Source: Chthoniobacterales bacterium
Lineage (GTDB): Bacteria > Verrucomicrobiota > Verrucomicrobiia > Chthoniobacterales > UBA10450
Length of the DNA: 64,000 nt
NCBI GenBank assembly: GCA_035274845.1
Contig: DATENU010000004.1
Location: forward strand, 1 to 64,000
Direction: 5' to 3'
Position numbers and translations under genes: made by a program. The notes under the pieces were generated by a model. The model did not search any database. It saw only the letters and a list, made by a program, of their open reading frames with translations, and was not told the origin of the DNA. This document shows, one piece after another, positions 51,740-59,863 of this stretch. Position 1 is the stretch's first letter. Each line of letters starts with the position of its first letter.

Positions 51740-53117
51740 TGTCACCCTCCAACAATACTTTTCGCAAATACGCCTTTTGCTCGTTTGAGATCGAAAAATC
51801 ATCTACGGCTTCGATTGGGTCCGAGTAATCCCTTCGAAGAGTTCGGACGACCTTTCCAAGCGTCTTCTCCCGCAGCTCTGGATTACCGATCGTCCAGGCG
51901 AGCTTGAATACGTCGTCGCGTGGGGCCGACATCCTGGCGTTGCACAAGCTCACGATGGCAATTTCCCGACTGTTCCGGTCGAGCTGATCGAACCAGGCTG
52001 TCGCGGAAATGGTATCGTCCGCCAGCCACCGTTGCGCGACTGGGCCAATGCTTTCTTTCCAGAGTTCCGCAGGCAAACTCACCATCCAACGCGCTACTTC
52101 ATCGGGAGGACGTTGATAATCTGGCGGCCGATCGAGATTCGGATTGATAACTTCCGGGTTCGTAATGTCCGCGACGTTTTTCAATGCAGCCTTCGCCTGT
52201 TCGGGTGGTAACAACAAAATCAACTTGCTCGCGTCCTCTTTGGCTGGGCGGACAAAGTCATAGACCAGCTCATTGATCGCTGGCTCGAAGTTTGGTTTTC
52301 GTTGATTCGCAACTGCATAATCAATTGCCGCCGCGTGATCGACATGCCCCCAACTTGTGAGAAATGCGCGGAAAGCTTCTTTAGTCTGACGCGACGTGTC
52401 TGCTTCAAGCCAGATCTTGGCAGCGGTTGGGTCGATCTCGCCCCAATTCTTCAGCAGCGAAGACACCCGCGGATCTTCTTCGTCGGGGGGCTTTTGCTCT
52501 GCCCTGATAGGATGCCCTTCGATAAACTTGCTTGCTGCTACCGGATCGACCCGACTCCAGTTCAAGATCACATCTTCTCGCCCCCACCCCCGCGCGGGGT
52601 AGCGCATTTGGGCCAGCGCCACCGCGACGTCCTGCCAGATGGATTCTGGTGCCGCTCTTAGTAAGGCGTCCTCGCCCACGTCTCGCATGAATAGATTGGT
52701 CGCTTGAGAAAGCGCCTCGAGAGCAGCGTGATGATCAACTTGAACCAGGCTCTTGTAGTACGCAGTGACGGCGGCGTGCTGGCGCGGACCGCGCGGCATT
52801 TGTTCCAGATCGCGGGCCCAAGCCAGAAGCTGTTCGTGCGACGCCGCTTTGAAGACATCGTAGAGTTCGGAAAACGGAACCGTCGCGATGTCGCGGATGA
52901 TGATGCGATTTTGTTCCGATGTAGGGGGCGGTTTGGATTGCGATGAAGAATCGGGCGAAGACTGACTCGATTGGGACGCGATGGAATCTGCGAGTGCGGC
53001 GTCATCGACGGAGCGCCGGCCGGTTTCAAATCCGCCAATCGCCAGGATGACAGCCGCGGCGGCGAAGATCACGAGCTGTGCGCGCTTTGAAATCGGGAGG
53101 GTTGCGGCGTGGGGCAT
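51729..53117 (-). CDS. exported helical-repeat protein, paralogue of the previous gene
   Basis: 462 residues with an N-terminal anchor (LVIFAAAAVILAIGGF) and a Ser/Pro linker (~40-68), then the same helical repeats as its neighbour (VDPVAASKFIEGHP, IDPTAAKIWLEADTS, VDHAAAIDYAVANQR). The pair is a tandem duplication that has diverged strongly but kept the order of segments. They probably act together as periplasmic scaffold proteins. No catalytic motif was seen. Confidence 0.78.
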   Translation of the reverse strand: MPHAATLPISKRAQLVIFAAAAVILAIGGFETGRRSVDDAALADSIASQSSQSSPDSSSQSKPPPTSEQNRIIIRDIATVPFSELYDVFKAASHEQLLAWARDLEQMPRGPRQHAAVTAYYKSLVQVDHHAALEALSQATNLFMRDVGEDALLRAAPESIWQDVAVALAQMRYPARGWGREDVILNWSRVDPVAASKFIEGHPIRAEQKPPDEEDPRVSSLLKNWGEIDPTAAKIWLEADTSRQTKEAFRAFLTSWGHVDHAAAIDYAVANQRKPNFEPAINELVYDFVRPAKEDASKLILLLPPEQAKAALKNVADITNPEVINPNLDRPPDYQRPPDEVARWMVSLPAELWKESIGPVAQRWLADDTISATAWFDQLDRNSREIAIVSLCNARMSAPRDDVFKLAWTIGNPELREKTLGKVVRTLRRDYSDPIEAVDDFSISNEQKAYLRKVLLEGDNGD

Positions 53118-53215
53118 GGCGGTTCGGAATTATCCTCCAAGTCGCTAATCGCGTCGACAATTACGGCGTGCCCCGGCCAAGGCGGGCGGAATTACGTCCC
53201 TCCCTGAATGGGGTA

Positions 53216-53240
53216 CGGCGACTGAGCGCCGTCGCTACAG
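53216..53240 (-). repeat. TGTAGCGACGGCGCTC-type repeat end supplying a stop codon
   Basis: Read on the minus strand it is CTGTAGCGACGGCGCTCAGT then CGCCG. The TAG at 53237-53235 is the stop codon of the GYF-domain gene. The same sequence, with one base changed, ends birA at 58641. Confidence 0.85.
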
Positions 53241-54374
53241 GCGCGAGCTGATTTCTTTGTTGTCCCGCCGGCCCAGCCGCGCCTTGGCGTCGTAAAAAAG
53301 AACGATAAACGATGTCGTGAGGAGTGGCCGTACGAGAAGATTGATGACGGCCGACACCACATCGGACGCGATCATAAGGGCGTCGGGTGTTTTCGCCTGC
53401 GACAACGATTCCATGAGGGCCATGGCCTGTTCCGGGCTGGTGGCGCCGCTGAGGCGAATGAGCGCGAAAGGAAATTGGACCACCATGAGGGCTACCAGGA
53501 GCAACAGCAGCCAGAGCGAAAGGACGATCAGGCCGCGATACATCGGCCGGTCGAAGCGGGGCGCACCCAGGTCACAACGCGCGAGTTCCTTGCTTTCGCG
53601 CAAGGCAAGGAAAACGCCTTCGTCGCCGAGCGCCGCGGTTTGCTCCCAAAAGAGAAAGTTAATGATGAGCCGCACGTTCATGTAAACCATGAAAGCGCCG
53701 ATCATCAGGTAAACGGTCACGCTGACGAGCGAGAGCCCGGTGTTGAGCACCGCGAGCATCGCGGTCAGCGGGATGAAGAACCAAAAGAAATAGCTAAAAT
53801 ATACCAGTAGACCGGCGCCGAGCATGCGGCCGTAGCGCTCGATCGCGGCCGCGAATTGGGCGGCAATCGAGCGGCGCCGGCCGCGAACGACGTCGTCGGC
53901 CACGAATTGAAAGCCGGCGGTCGAGAGGGGCCAGAGCAGGATCACGAGCAGAAACATGAACCAGCACAGCGGCGGAATCGTCACCGTGGGCAACGGTTCA
54001 CCCGAAGTAAGGTCCGGCAGCGGGACTCTCGGAAAGTTCCATTGCAGAATGAACATCGGCACCGCCGTGAACAGGCCAAAGAGGAGGAAACGCCAGAAAC
54101 CGCCGCGATAGATGCGGAACGTTTCGCGAAAGATCTCCCGCCCGGTCCGGCGGCGCACAATCAGGTCGGGCGGCGCTGCCGACTCAGACAGCAGCGGCGT
54201 GTCGGCGGCAAAGAACTCGGGAAATTCGCCGGCGGGAATCCAGCGCTCTTCGCCCACGCGCCGGAGTTCGTTTGAGCGGATCAGACGCCCTTCGCGGCGC
54301 CAATCCCGCAACTCGTCTTCATCGACGGGGCCGTACTCCTTTCCCTCCACCCGCACCATCCATTGGTCTGGCAT
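53235..54374 (-). CDS. GYF_2-domain polytopic membrane protein
   Basis: 379 residues. Residues 1-~50 form a GYF_2 domain (WMVRVEGKEYGPVDEDEL, RREGRLIRSNELRR, ERWIPAGEFPEF), which binds proline-rich or other linear peptides. Six membrane helices follow from ~95 (FWRFLLFGLFTAVPMFILQW) to ~365 (VINLLVRPLLTTSFIVLFY), with a DUF975/glycerophosphodiesterase-membrane-like layout. It probably is an inner-membrane scaffold. The frame opens 13 codons earlier; the ATG before PDQWMV is preferred. The stop codon is provided by a palindromic repeat. Confidence 0.78.
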   Translation of the reverse strand: MPDQWMVRVEGKEYGPVDEDELRDWRREGRLIRSNELRRVGEERWIPAGEFPEFFAADTPLLSESAAPPDLIVRRRTGREIFRETFRIYRGGFWRFLLFGLFTAVPMFILQWNFPRVPLPDLTSGEPLPTVTIPPLCWFMFLLVILLWPLSTAGFQFVADDVVRGRRRSIAAQFAAAIERYGRMLGAGLLVYFSYFFWFFIPLTAMLAVLNTGLSLVSVTVYLMIGAFMVYMNVRLIINFLFWEQTAALGDEGVFLALRESKELARCDLGAPRFDRPMYRGLIVLSLWLLLLLVALMVVQFPFALIRLSGATSPEQAMALMESLSQAKTPDALMIASDVVSAVINLLVRPLLTTSFIVLFYDAKARLGRRDNKEISSRL

Positions 54375-54435
54375 TGGGCAATTGATAAACGTGAATCGAT
54401 TTGCTCGCCACACCCAGTGTTACCCGTGCTGATTG

Positions 54436-54516
54436 ACCGCGGATTACGCGGACGGCACGGATAAAGGCAACTTCTTCCCATTTCTTCGATCCGCGGCATC
54501 CGCGTAATCCGCGGTT
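54436..54516. repeat. GCGGATTACGCGGA-type inverted repeat
   Basis: Arms ACCGCGGATTACGCGGA at 54436 and TCCGCGTAATCCGCGGTT ending at 54516, about 30 bases of complementarity around a 26-base loop. It fills the gap between the GYF-protein start and the exonuclease gene and could act as a transcription barrier. Nothing else was seen in this 226-base gap. Confidence 0.85.
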
Positions 54517-54600
54517 ATTTCCTTCTCATTCCAATCGTCACGTTCGGAAAGCGCGAGACCCCGGCTCGACAGCGTCTCGCCCTACCATAAGATTCACCGC

Positions 54601-55515
54601 GTGAAGCTTCTTCTCGTCGACGGGCATTACTACGTTTACCGCTCATTTTTCGCGATCCAGAACCTGTCGAACTCCCGGGGCGAACCGACGAACGCGATCT
54701 TCGGATTCACGAAGACGCTCCGGTTGATGGTCAAACATCTCCAGCCGGAATTGGGCGCGGTCTTTTGGGACGAAGGTTTGCCCGAAAAGCGGATGAAGCT
54801 CCAGCCGGCCTACAAGGAAACGCGGAAAGAAATGCCGCAGCCGATGGTGCCCCAACTCGATTACATCCAGAGTGAGTTGACGGCGCTGCTCGGGTTCAAA
54901 AATATCTCGCTGCCCAACACGGAAGCGGACGATCTGATGGGCTGCTACGCCATGGCGGCCTGCAAACAGAACATCGAGGTCGTGCTGGCGACCAACGACA
55001 AGGACCTCTACCAGCTTGTCGGGCCGTGCGTGAAAGTTTACTCAACGGCGAAAGCCGACCTCGTTTCGCCCAAGGACGCGTTTGCGCTCCTGGGCGAGCC
55101 GGAAGTGACCACGAAATGGGGCGTCCCGCCGGCTTTGATCGGTGATGTCCTCGCGCTTTCGGGCGACTCGGTGGACAACATTCCCAGCGCCGGCTTCGGC
55201 CGAAAGACCGCCGCTAAATTGCTGATGGAGCACGGCAACCTTGACCGGCTCCTGGCGAATCTCGACAGCATAAAAAGCGACAAAACCAGGGAGAAGCTGA
55301 TCACCGGCCGGGAGCAAATCGGGCAAAACCGGAAGATGGTGGAGCTGGACTGCGACACGCCGCTCCCGGTCCCAATCGATGACCTGCGGATCAAACCGGA
55401 CTACCCGGCGCTGCTTGCCGCGCTGGAGAAGTGCGAGTTCAAATCGCTGATCCAGGAGGTTCGGGACGAAGCGGCCAGAGTGGGGACCGTGAAGCAGGGG
55501 GAGCTGCTACTGTAG
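54601..55515 (+). CDS. free-standing 5'-3' exonuclease / flap endonuclease (Pol I N-domain type)
   Basis: 304 residues from a GTG. The FEN-type metal ligands are present: LLVDGHYYVYRSFF at the N-terminus, TEADDLMG near 108, LATNDKDLYQLV near 137, and the helix-hairpin-helix SVDNIPSAGFGRKTAAKLL near 195. There is no polymerase domain, so it is a separate exonuclease like phage or ExoIX proteins, acting on flaps and RNA primers. Upstream 226 bases hold a palindromic repeat. Its TAG stop lies inside another palindromic repeat. Confidence 0.92.
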   Translation: MKLLLVDGHYYVYRSFFAIQNLSNSRGEPTNAIFGFTKTLRLMVKHLQPELGAVFWDEGLPEKRMKLQPAYKETRKEMPQPMVPQLDYIQSELTALLGFKNISLPNTEADDLMGCYAMAACKQNIEVVLATNDKDLYQLVGPCVKVYSTAKADLVSPKDAFALLGEPEVTTKWGVPPALIGDVLALSGDSVDNIPSAGFGRKTAAKLLMEHGNLDRLLANLDSIKSDKTREKLITGREQIGQNRKMVELDCDTPLPVPIDDLRIKPDYPALLAALEKCEFKSLIQEVRDEAARVGTVKQGELLL

Positions 55516-55606
55516 GTGGATCGTGCGCTCCGCCGCGCGATGGGAGGTGGCTTTCCTCGCAGCAACCGTCGCCCTCACCGAGCGACGGAGCGCTCGGTCC
55601 ACCTAC
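55512..55606. repeat. GTAGGTGGATCG inverted repeat supplying a stop codon
   Basis: Left arm GTAGGTGGATCGTGCGCTCC (55512-55531) and right arm GAGCGCTCGGTCCACCTAC (55588-55606), with CGACGGAGCG inside. The TAG at 55513-55515 ends the exonuclease gene. Confidence 0.85.
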
Positions 55607-55838
55607 CGCCAAGAGTGACGTCGATTCCCAAAGCGGCCCACAGGGCCGCTGCTACAGAAAAAGCGGGAAAATCTCATAATTGGCCATAAAAATTTCGAAC
55701 GGCAGCGGTGCGCCGGTGTCAAAATAGACAGGTTAAGGCGATTCGGGCGGCGGCACGTTTCTCGTATTTGTTGTTTCTCCTGCGTGCGCTGCCCGAATCC
55801 TTTTTTGGCTTCCTTCTCCCCTCCCAAGCTGGTGAGTT
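55607..55838. other. rest of the gap before guaD
   Basis: Together with the repeat above this makes a 323-base gap without a gene. A separate hairpin AGCGGCCC-ACA-GGGCCGCT lies at 55632-55650 followed by GCTACAG, the end motif of the repeat family. An AT-rich stretch (55670-55700) may contain the guaD promoter. No coding sequence was seen. Confidence 0.5.
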
Positions 55839-57203
55839 ATGGCTAAGCTTCCGGCTGTGATCGAACAGGAACTTAACGCCTTCGGAATCCGCGGCTTCCT
55901 CATTGACGCCCCGGATTACGGCTCCCTGCGCAGCCATCGGGACGGGGCGATCATTGTGGCCAACGGCCGGATCGTGGAAGTCGGCGCCTATGACGATCTG
56001 CGCAAACGGCAGCGGCCGGTTACGGTACGGTGGCTCGAACGCCCCAACGTGGTCATTTTGCCGGGATTGATCGACTGCCACACTCACCTTCCCCAATACT
56101 CGGCCGTGGCGCGCGGTGAGAGCCAGTTGCTACCGTGGCTGCGCGAAAACATTTTTCCGGTCGAGCACGATTTCACGGGCCCGAAAGCGCGCCGGGAAGC
56201 GCCGCTCTTTTTCCGCGAGCTGGCCCGAAACGGCACCACGACCGCGATGGTTTACGCCGCCATCTACGAGGACAGTTGCGAAGTCGGATTCGAGGCGGCG
56301 GAACAAAGCGGTCTGCGCGTGATCCTCGGCAAAACGATGATGGACCTGGGTTCCTACGGGCAGTTACAACCCAAGAAGATTCTCTCTGTCTCGTTGATCG
56401 AGAGCGAACGGCTTTGCCGGAAATGGCACGGCGCGGCGAATGGGCGGCTCGAATACGCTTTCAGCCCCCGGTTCGCCGTTACCTGCTCGGAGAAACTGAT
56501 GCGGAGCGCCGCGGAGCTCGCCCAGCGATTTGGCGCCTACCTCCAAACCCACCTGGCTGAGAACCGGGAGGAGATTGAAAAAGTGCACCACCTCCACATG
56601 GCGGCGCGCGATTATACTGATGTCTACGAAAAGTGCGGGCTCCTCACGCCAAAAACCATGCTCGGCCATTGCATTCATCTCAACGCGCGCGAAATCGATG
56701 CGATTGCCGCCGCGCGGTCCGCCGTCGCCCATTGTCCCACCTCGAATCTCTTTCTCGGAAGCGGCCTGCTCAAGCTCGATGAGCTTTTGAACGCGGGCCT
56801 GGCGATCGGGCTCGGTTCCGATGTGGCAGCCGGGCCGGAGCTCAACATGTGGCAGGTCATGCGCGGCGCAATCGACGTGCAGAAAGCGAGATGTATTGCC
56901 GAACCTCACCTTCCCCGGCTCCGCCCCAGCGAAGCCTTTTATCTCGCCACGAACGGCGGCGCGCGAGCGCTGGGGAAATCCGCGGCGATCGGCACCCTCG
57001 ATGTCGGCAAGGAAGCTGATGTGCTGGTGGTCGATCTGGCCGCGCTTCTTCCTTACGGAACCACTGAGGTTCCTCTCGCCGACTTGTCGACCGAGGACAT
57101 TCTGGCGCTTTGCATTTACCGGGGCGGACCGCATGTGACCCTGGAAACCTTTGTGCGCGGCAAGCGCGTTTACCAGGCGGCGAATTCCGCCGCAGCAATA
57201 TGA
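55839..57203 (+). CDS. guaD: guanine deaminase
   Basis: 454 residues, amidohydrolase fold. Metal ligands and family motifs are intact: GLIDCHTHLPQYS (HxH), SPRFAVTCSEKL, QTHLAENREEIE, LGHCIHL and GLGSDVAAGPELNMW. It converts guanine to xanthine, feeding purine salvage or breakdown. First gene of a tightly packed trio with nadC and birA; its stop overlaps the nadC ATG (ATGA). Confidence 0.92.
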   Translation: MAKLPAVIEQELNAFGIRGFLIDAPDYGSLRSHRDGAIIVANGRIVEVGAYDDLRKRQRPVTVRWLERPNVVILPGLIDCHTHLPQYSAVARGESQLLPWLRENIFPVEHDFTGPKARREAPLFFRELARNGTTTAMVYAAIYEDSCEVGFEAAEQSGLRVILGKTMMDLGSYGQLQPKKILSVSLIESERLCRKWHGAANGRLEYAFSPRFAVTCSEKLMRSAAELAQRFGAYLQTHLAENREEIEKVHHLHMAARDYTDVYEKCGLLTPKTMLGHCIHLNAREIDAIAAARSAVAHCPTSNLFLGSGLLKLDELLNAGLAIGLGSDVAAGPELNMWQVMRGAIDVQKARCIAEPHLPRLRPSEAFYLATNGGARALGKSAAIGTLDVGKEADVLVVDLAALLPYGTTEVPLADLSTEDILALCIYRGGPHVTLETFVRGKRVYQAANSAAAI

Positions 57204-58048
57204 TGGACGCGACGCCAGACCCTATCTCAATCGCGCTGCGTGAGGACGTGGCGGATGGCGATACGACGACGGAGTTCTTTGTTCCGGAAGGTTTGGCCGC
57301 GCTCGGCCGAATCGTCGCGCGGGAACGGGCGATCGTGGCCGGAGTGGAAACTGCGGCCGAGGTTTTTCGACGGGTGGATCCGAAATTGACTGTCGAGGTA
57401 AAGCAGCCGGACGGGACTCCGCTGAACGGTGGTGAGACAATCCTCGAAGTGCGCGGCGCCGCCCGCTCCATCCTGACCGGAGAACGGGTCGCGCTGAATT
57501 TCCTCCAGCGTCTCAGCGGCATCGCCACCCTGACTCGGCAATTCGTCGAAGCCATTGGCAAATCCCGGGCGAAGATCCTCGACACGCGCAAGACAACCCC
57601 CGGCTTGCGCGCCCTCGAAAAGGCCGCGGTCGTGGCCGGCGGTGGCGCCAATCATCGTTTCAACCTCAGCGACATGGTCCTGGTGAAAGACAATCATTTG
57701 AGCGCCGCGGCGGGATCGGGCGGTTTCGCCGATGCAATCCGCCGCTTACGCGAGAAACACCCGGGCATCCGGGTCGAAGTGGAAGCCGAACGACTCGAAC
57801 AAGTCCGATCGTTTCTCGAGATCGAAGGCATCGACATTATCCTGCTCGACAACATGGAGCCTCCCGAAATGCGGGAAGCAGTCGCGGCCGGCAAAGGGAA
57901 AGTAAAATTCGAAGCCAGCGGAGGCATTACCGTAAAAAATGTGCGGCGGATCGCGGCGACCGGCGTGGATTACATTTCCGTCGGCGCGCTCACTCACTCC
58001 GCGCGCGCGATCGATTTCTCGCTGGAACTGACGCATGTCGGAAGTTGA
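57200..58048 (+). CDS. nadC: nicotinate-nucleotide pyrophosphorylase (carboxylating)
   Basis: 282 residues from the ATG that overlaps the guaD stop; an open frame extends upstream but lies inside guaD. Family motifs are clear: EDVADGDTT near the start, LTGERVALNFLQRLSGIAT, DTRKTTPGLR with the substrate-binding Arg/Lys, KDNHL, VEVEAERLEQ and EASGGITVKNV. It makes NaMN from quinolinate and PRPP in NAD synthesis. birA overlaps its 3' end by 14 nt. Confidence 0.96.
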   Translation: MMDATPDPISIALREDVADGDTTTEFFVPEGLAALGRIVARERAIVAGVETAAEVFRRVDPKLTVEVKQPDGTPLNGGETILEVRGAARSILTGERVALNFLQRLSGIATLTRQFVEAIGKSRAKILDTRKTTPGLRALEKAAVVAGGGANHRFNLSDMVLVKDNHLSAAAGSGGFADAIRRLREKHPGIRVEVEAERLEQVRSFLEIEGIDIILLDNMEPPEMREAVAAGKGKVKFEASGGITVKNVRRIAATGVDYISVGALTHSARAIDFSLELTHVGS

Positions 58049-58643
58049 TCGCGGCGATCGCCTGATCGCGGCCGAACTTCGGGCGAAGCTGGCAGATTGC
58101 CGGATCGGAGGAGAGATCGTGGTCGTGGAGGAAACGCGCTCCACCAACGATCTCGCCTGGGCGGCGGCGGACCGCGGCGCGGCGGAGGGTTTCGTGGTTT
58201 TTGCTGAGCGCCAAACTGCGGGGCGCGGCCAGTATGGCCGGCGCTGGGAATCGGCCCCGTATCAGGCTATCGCGATGTCGGTTCTGCTCCGGCCGGCGAT
58301 GACTTTGCGCGAGTCCCCCCGGCTAACTTCACTCCTGGCAGAGGTGATCGCGGCCACGGTCACGCAAGCGACCGGTTACCCTGCTGTCATCAAGCCGCCT
58401 AACGACGTCTATGTGGAGGGGCGCAAGGTGGCCGGCGTGCTCGTCGAAGGCCGAACGGCCGGCGACGGAGGTTATGTGGCCGTGGCCGGTATCGGAATAA
58501 ATGTAAACCAGGACATCGACGATTTTCCGCCCGAGTTGCGCGCGACCGCGGCATCGCTCGCAATGATAACTGGAAAGAAAATTTCGCGCGCAAGACTTGC
58601 CATCGCATTACTTCAACGGCTCGCGGCGCGAGCCCAACTGTAG
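58035..58643 (+). CDS. birA: biotin-[acetyl-CoA-carboxylase] ligase, catalytic domain only
   Basis: 202 residues. The ligase core is complete: RSTNDLAW, the adenylate-binding GRGQYGRRWES loop (RGRxGR/GW type), KPPNDVYVEGRKVAGVLVE where most families have KWPND, and AGIGINVNQ. There is no N-terminal winged helix, so it is a class I ligase without repressor function. It biotinylates carboxylase carrier proteins. Its stop codon TAG is the first three bases of a palindromic repeat. Confidence 0.94.
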   Translation: MSEVDRGDRLIAAELRAKLADCRIGGEIVVVEETRSTNDLAWAAADRGAAEGFVVFAERQTAGRGQYGRRWESAPYQAIAMSVLLRPAMTLRESPRLTSLLAEVIAATVTQATGYPAVIKPPNDVYVEGRKVAGVLVEGRTAGDGGYVAVAGIGINVNQDIDDFPPELRATAASLAMITGKKISRARLAIALLQRLAARAQL

Positions 58644-58720
58644 CGACGGCGCTCTGTCGCCGTGGAATGGCGTAAATTGCAATTCACGACTGTTTACGCC
58701 GACAGAGCGGCGTCGCTACA
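58639..58720. repeat. TGTAGCGACGGCGCTC inverted repeat between convergent birA and trpD
   Basis: Left arm TGTAGCGACGGCGCTCTGTC and right arm GACAGAGCGGCGTCGCTACA, plus inner GGCGTAAA/TTTACGCC arms. The whole block is one long cruciform-capable palindrome between convergent genes and may act as bidirectional terminator. The TAG at 58641-58643 is the birA stop. Confidence 0.9.
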
Positions 58721-58728
58721 ACAGAATT

Positions 58729-59772
58729 TCAATTCGCGCCGAACTGCTGAAGAGCGCGCAATTTCTCCAAGGCGCGGCCGCTGTCGATCGCTTCCCGCGC
58801 GCGAACCAATCCCTGGCTCATGTCATTGCAAAGGCCCGCCACCACGAACCCGCCGGCTGCGTTTACCAAAGCCAAATCGCGCTTCGCACCCTGAATTTCG
58901 CCAGACAAAATGCCCTCCAGGTATCCGGCATTTTCCGTCGCGTCGCCCCCGCGAAGCTCATCGATGGAGGCCGCGGGAATGTTGAGCCAGCGCGGATCAA
59001 TTAACCCCGAAACGACCTTGCCATTCGCCAACTCGGCCCTCGTCGTGACCCCGCTCGTCGAAATATCATCCATCCCCTCGCCCGTGTCGGTCACCCCATG
59101 CACGATCCAGGCGCGTTCGCGCCCGAGACGGCGAAGCACGTCCGCGAAGACACTGGTCAGGCGCGGAGAAAAAACCCCGATGAGCTGCCGAGCGGGCCGG
59201 GCTGGATTCAAGAGCGGGCCGAGCAGATTGAAAACGGTCCGGATATTTTCCCGGGCGAGCCGCTTTCGCATTTCCGCGATGGCCCGGTAGGCCGGGTGAT
59301 ATTCGCGCGCAAAAACAAAACAGAGTCCCAGCTTCTCAGCGCATTCCCTGAGCCTGGCGGGCGGCAGGGCAATCTGGACCCCGAGCGCCTCGAGCACATC
59401 CGCGCTCCCGGAACGCGAGGTGACCGCGCGATTGCCATGTTTGACGACCGCCGCTCCGCCCGCGGCGAGGACGAACATGATCGTGGTTGAGACATTGAAA
59501 AGATCGAGGCCATCGCCCCCGGTGCCGCAGACGTCGATCATTGGGCCGCAAAGATTCTTCGGGTCGATCAGCGGATCGATCGCCCGATCGATCAACTGCT
59601 GCACGAACGCGACGATCTCCTCGACGCTCTCGCCTTTGCGATGAAGCGCGATCAGGAAATCCGCCTTGCTGGCGTCGTCCGTCGAATCCGAAAGCAGCAG
59701 CGACATCGCATAGTTGATGTCACTCGCGCTCAAATCGAGCCCGCTCCGCAATTTCCCGATGAGCGCTTTCAT
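58729..59772 (-). CDS. trpD: anthranilate phosphoribosyltransferase
   Basis: 347 residues. Hallmarks: DVCGTGGDG (PRPP binding), NVSTTIMFVLAAGGAAVVKHG, HGNRAVTSRSGSADVLEALG, and FNLLGPLLNPA. It adds phosphoribose to anthranilate in tryptophan synthesis. It stands apart from other trp genes here. Its ATG directly abuts a palindromic repeat and has no Shine-Dalgarno site. Confidence 0.96.
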   Translation of the reverse strand: MKALIGKLRSGLDLSASDINYAMSLLLSDSTDDASKADFLIALHRKGESVEEIVAFVQQLIDRAIDPLIDPKNLCGPMIDVCGTGGDGLDLFNVSTTIMFVLAAGGAAVVKHGNRAVTSRSGSADVLEALGVQIALPPARLRECAEKLGLCFVFAREYHPAYRAIAEMRKRLARENIRTVFNLLGPLLNPARPARQLIGVFSPRLTSVFADVLRRLGRERAWIVHGVTDTGEGMDDISTSGVTTRAELANGKVVSGLIDPRWLNIPAASIDELRGGDATENAGYLEGILSGEIQGAKRDLALVNAAGGFVVAGLCNDMSQGLVRAREAIDSGRALEKLRALQQFGAN

Positions 59773-59856
59773 TGGTAGGGACGCCGCGCTGCGGCGTCCG
59801 CATTATGATGCAGCAACGCGCCGGAAGCTGGACGCCGCAGCGCGGCGTCCCTACCA
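59773..59856. repeat. GGTAGGGACGCCGCGCTGCGGCGTCC inverted repeat
   Basis: Arms TGGTAGGGACGCCGCGCTGC (from 59773) and GCAGCGCGGCGTCCCTACCA (to 59856), each arm self-complementary inside. It starts on the base next to the trpD start codon and ends 8 bases from the stop of the AsnC-type gene. Confidence 0.92.
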
Positions 59857-59863
59857 AAGGCGC

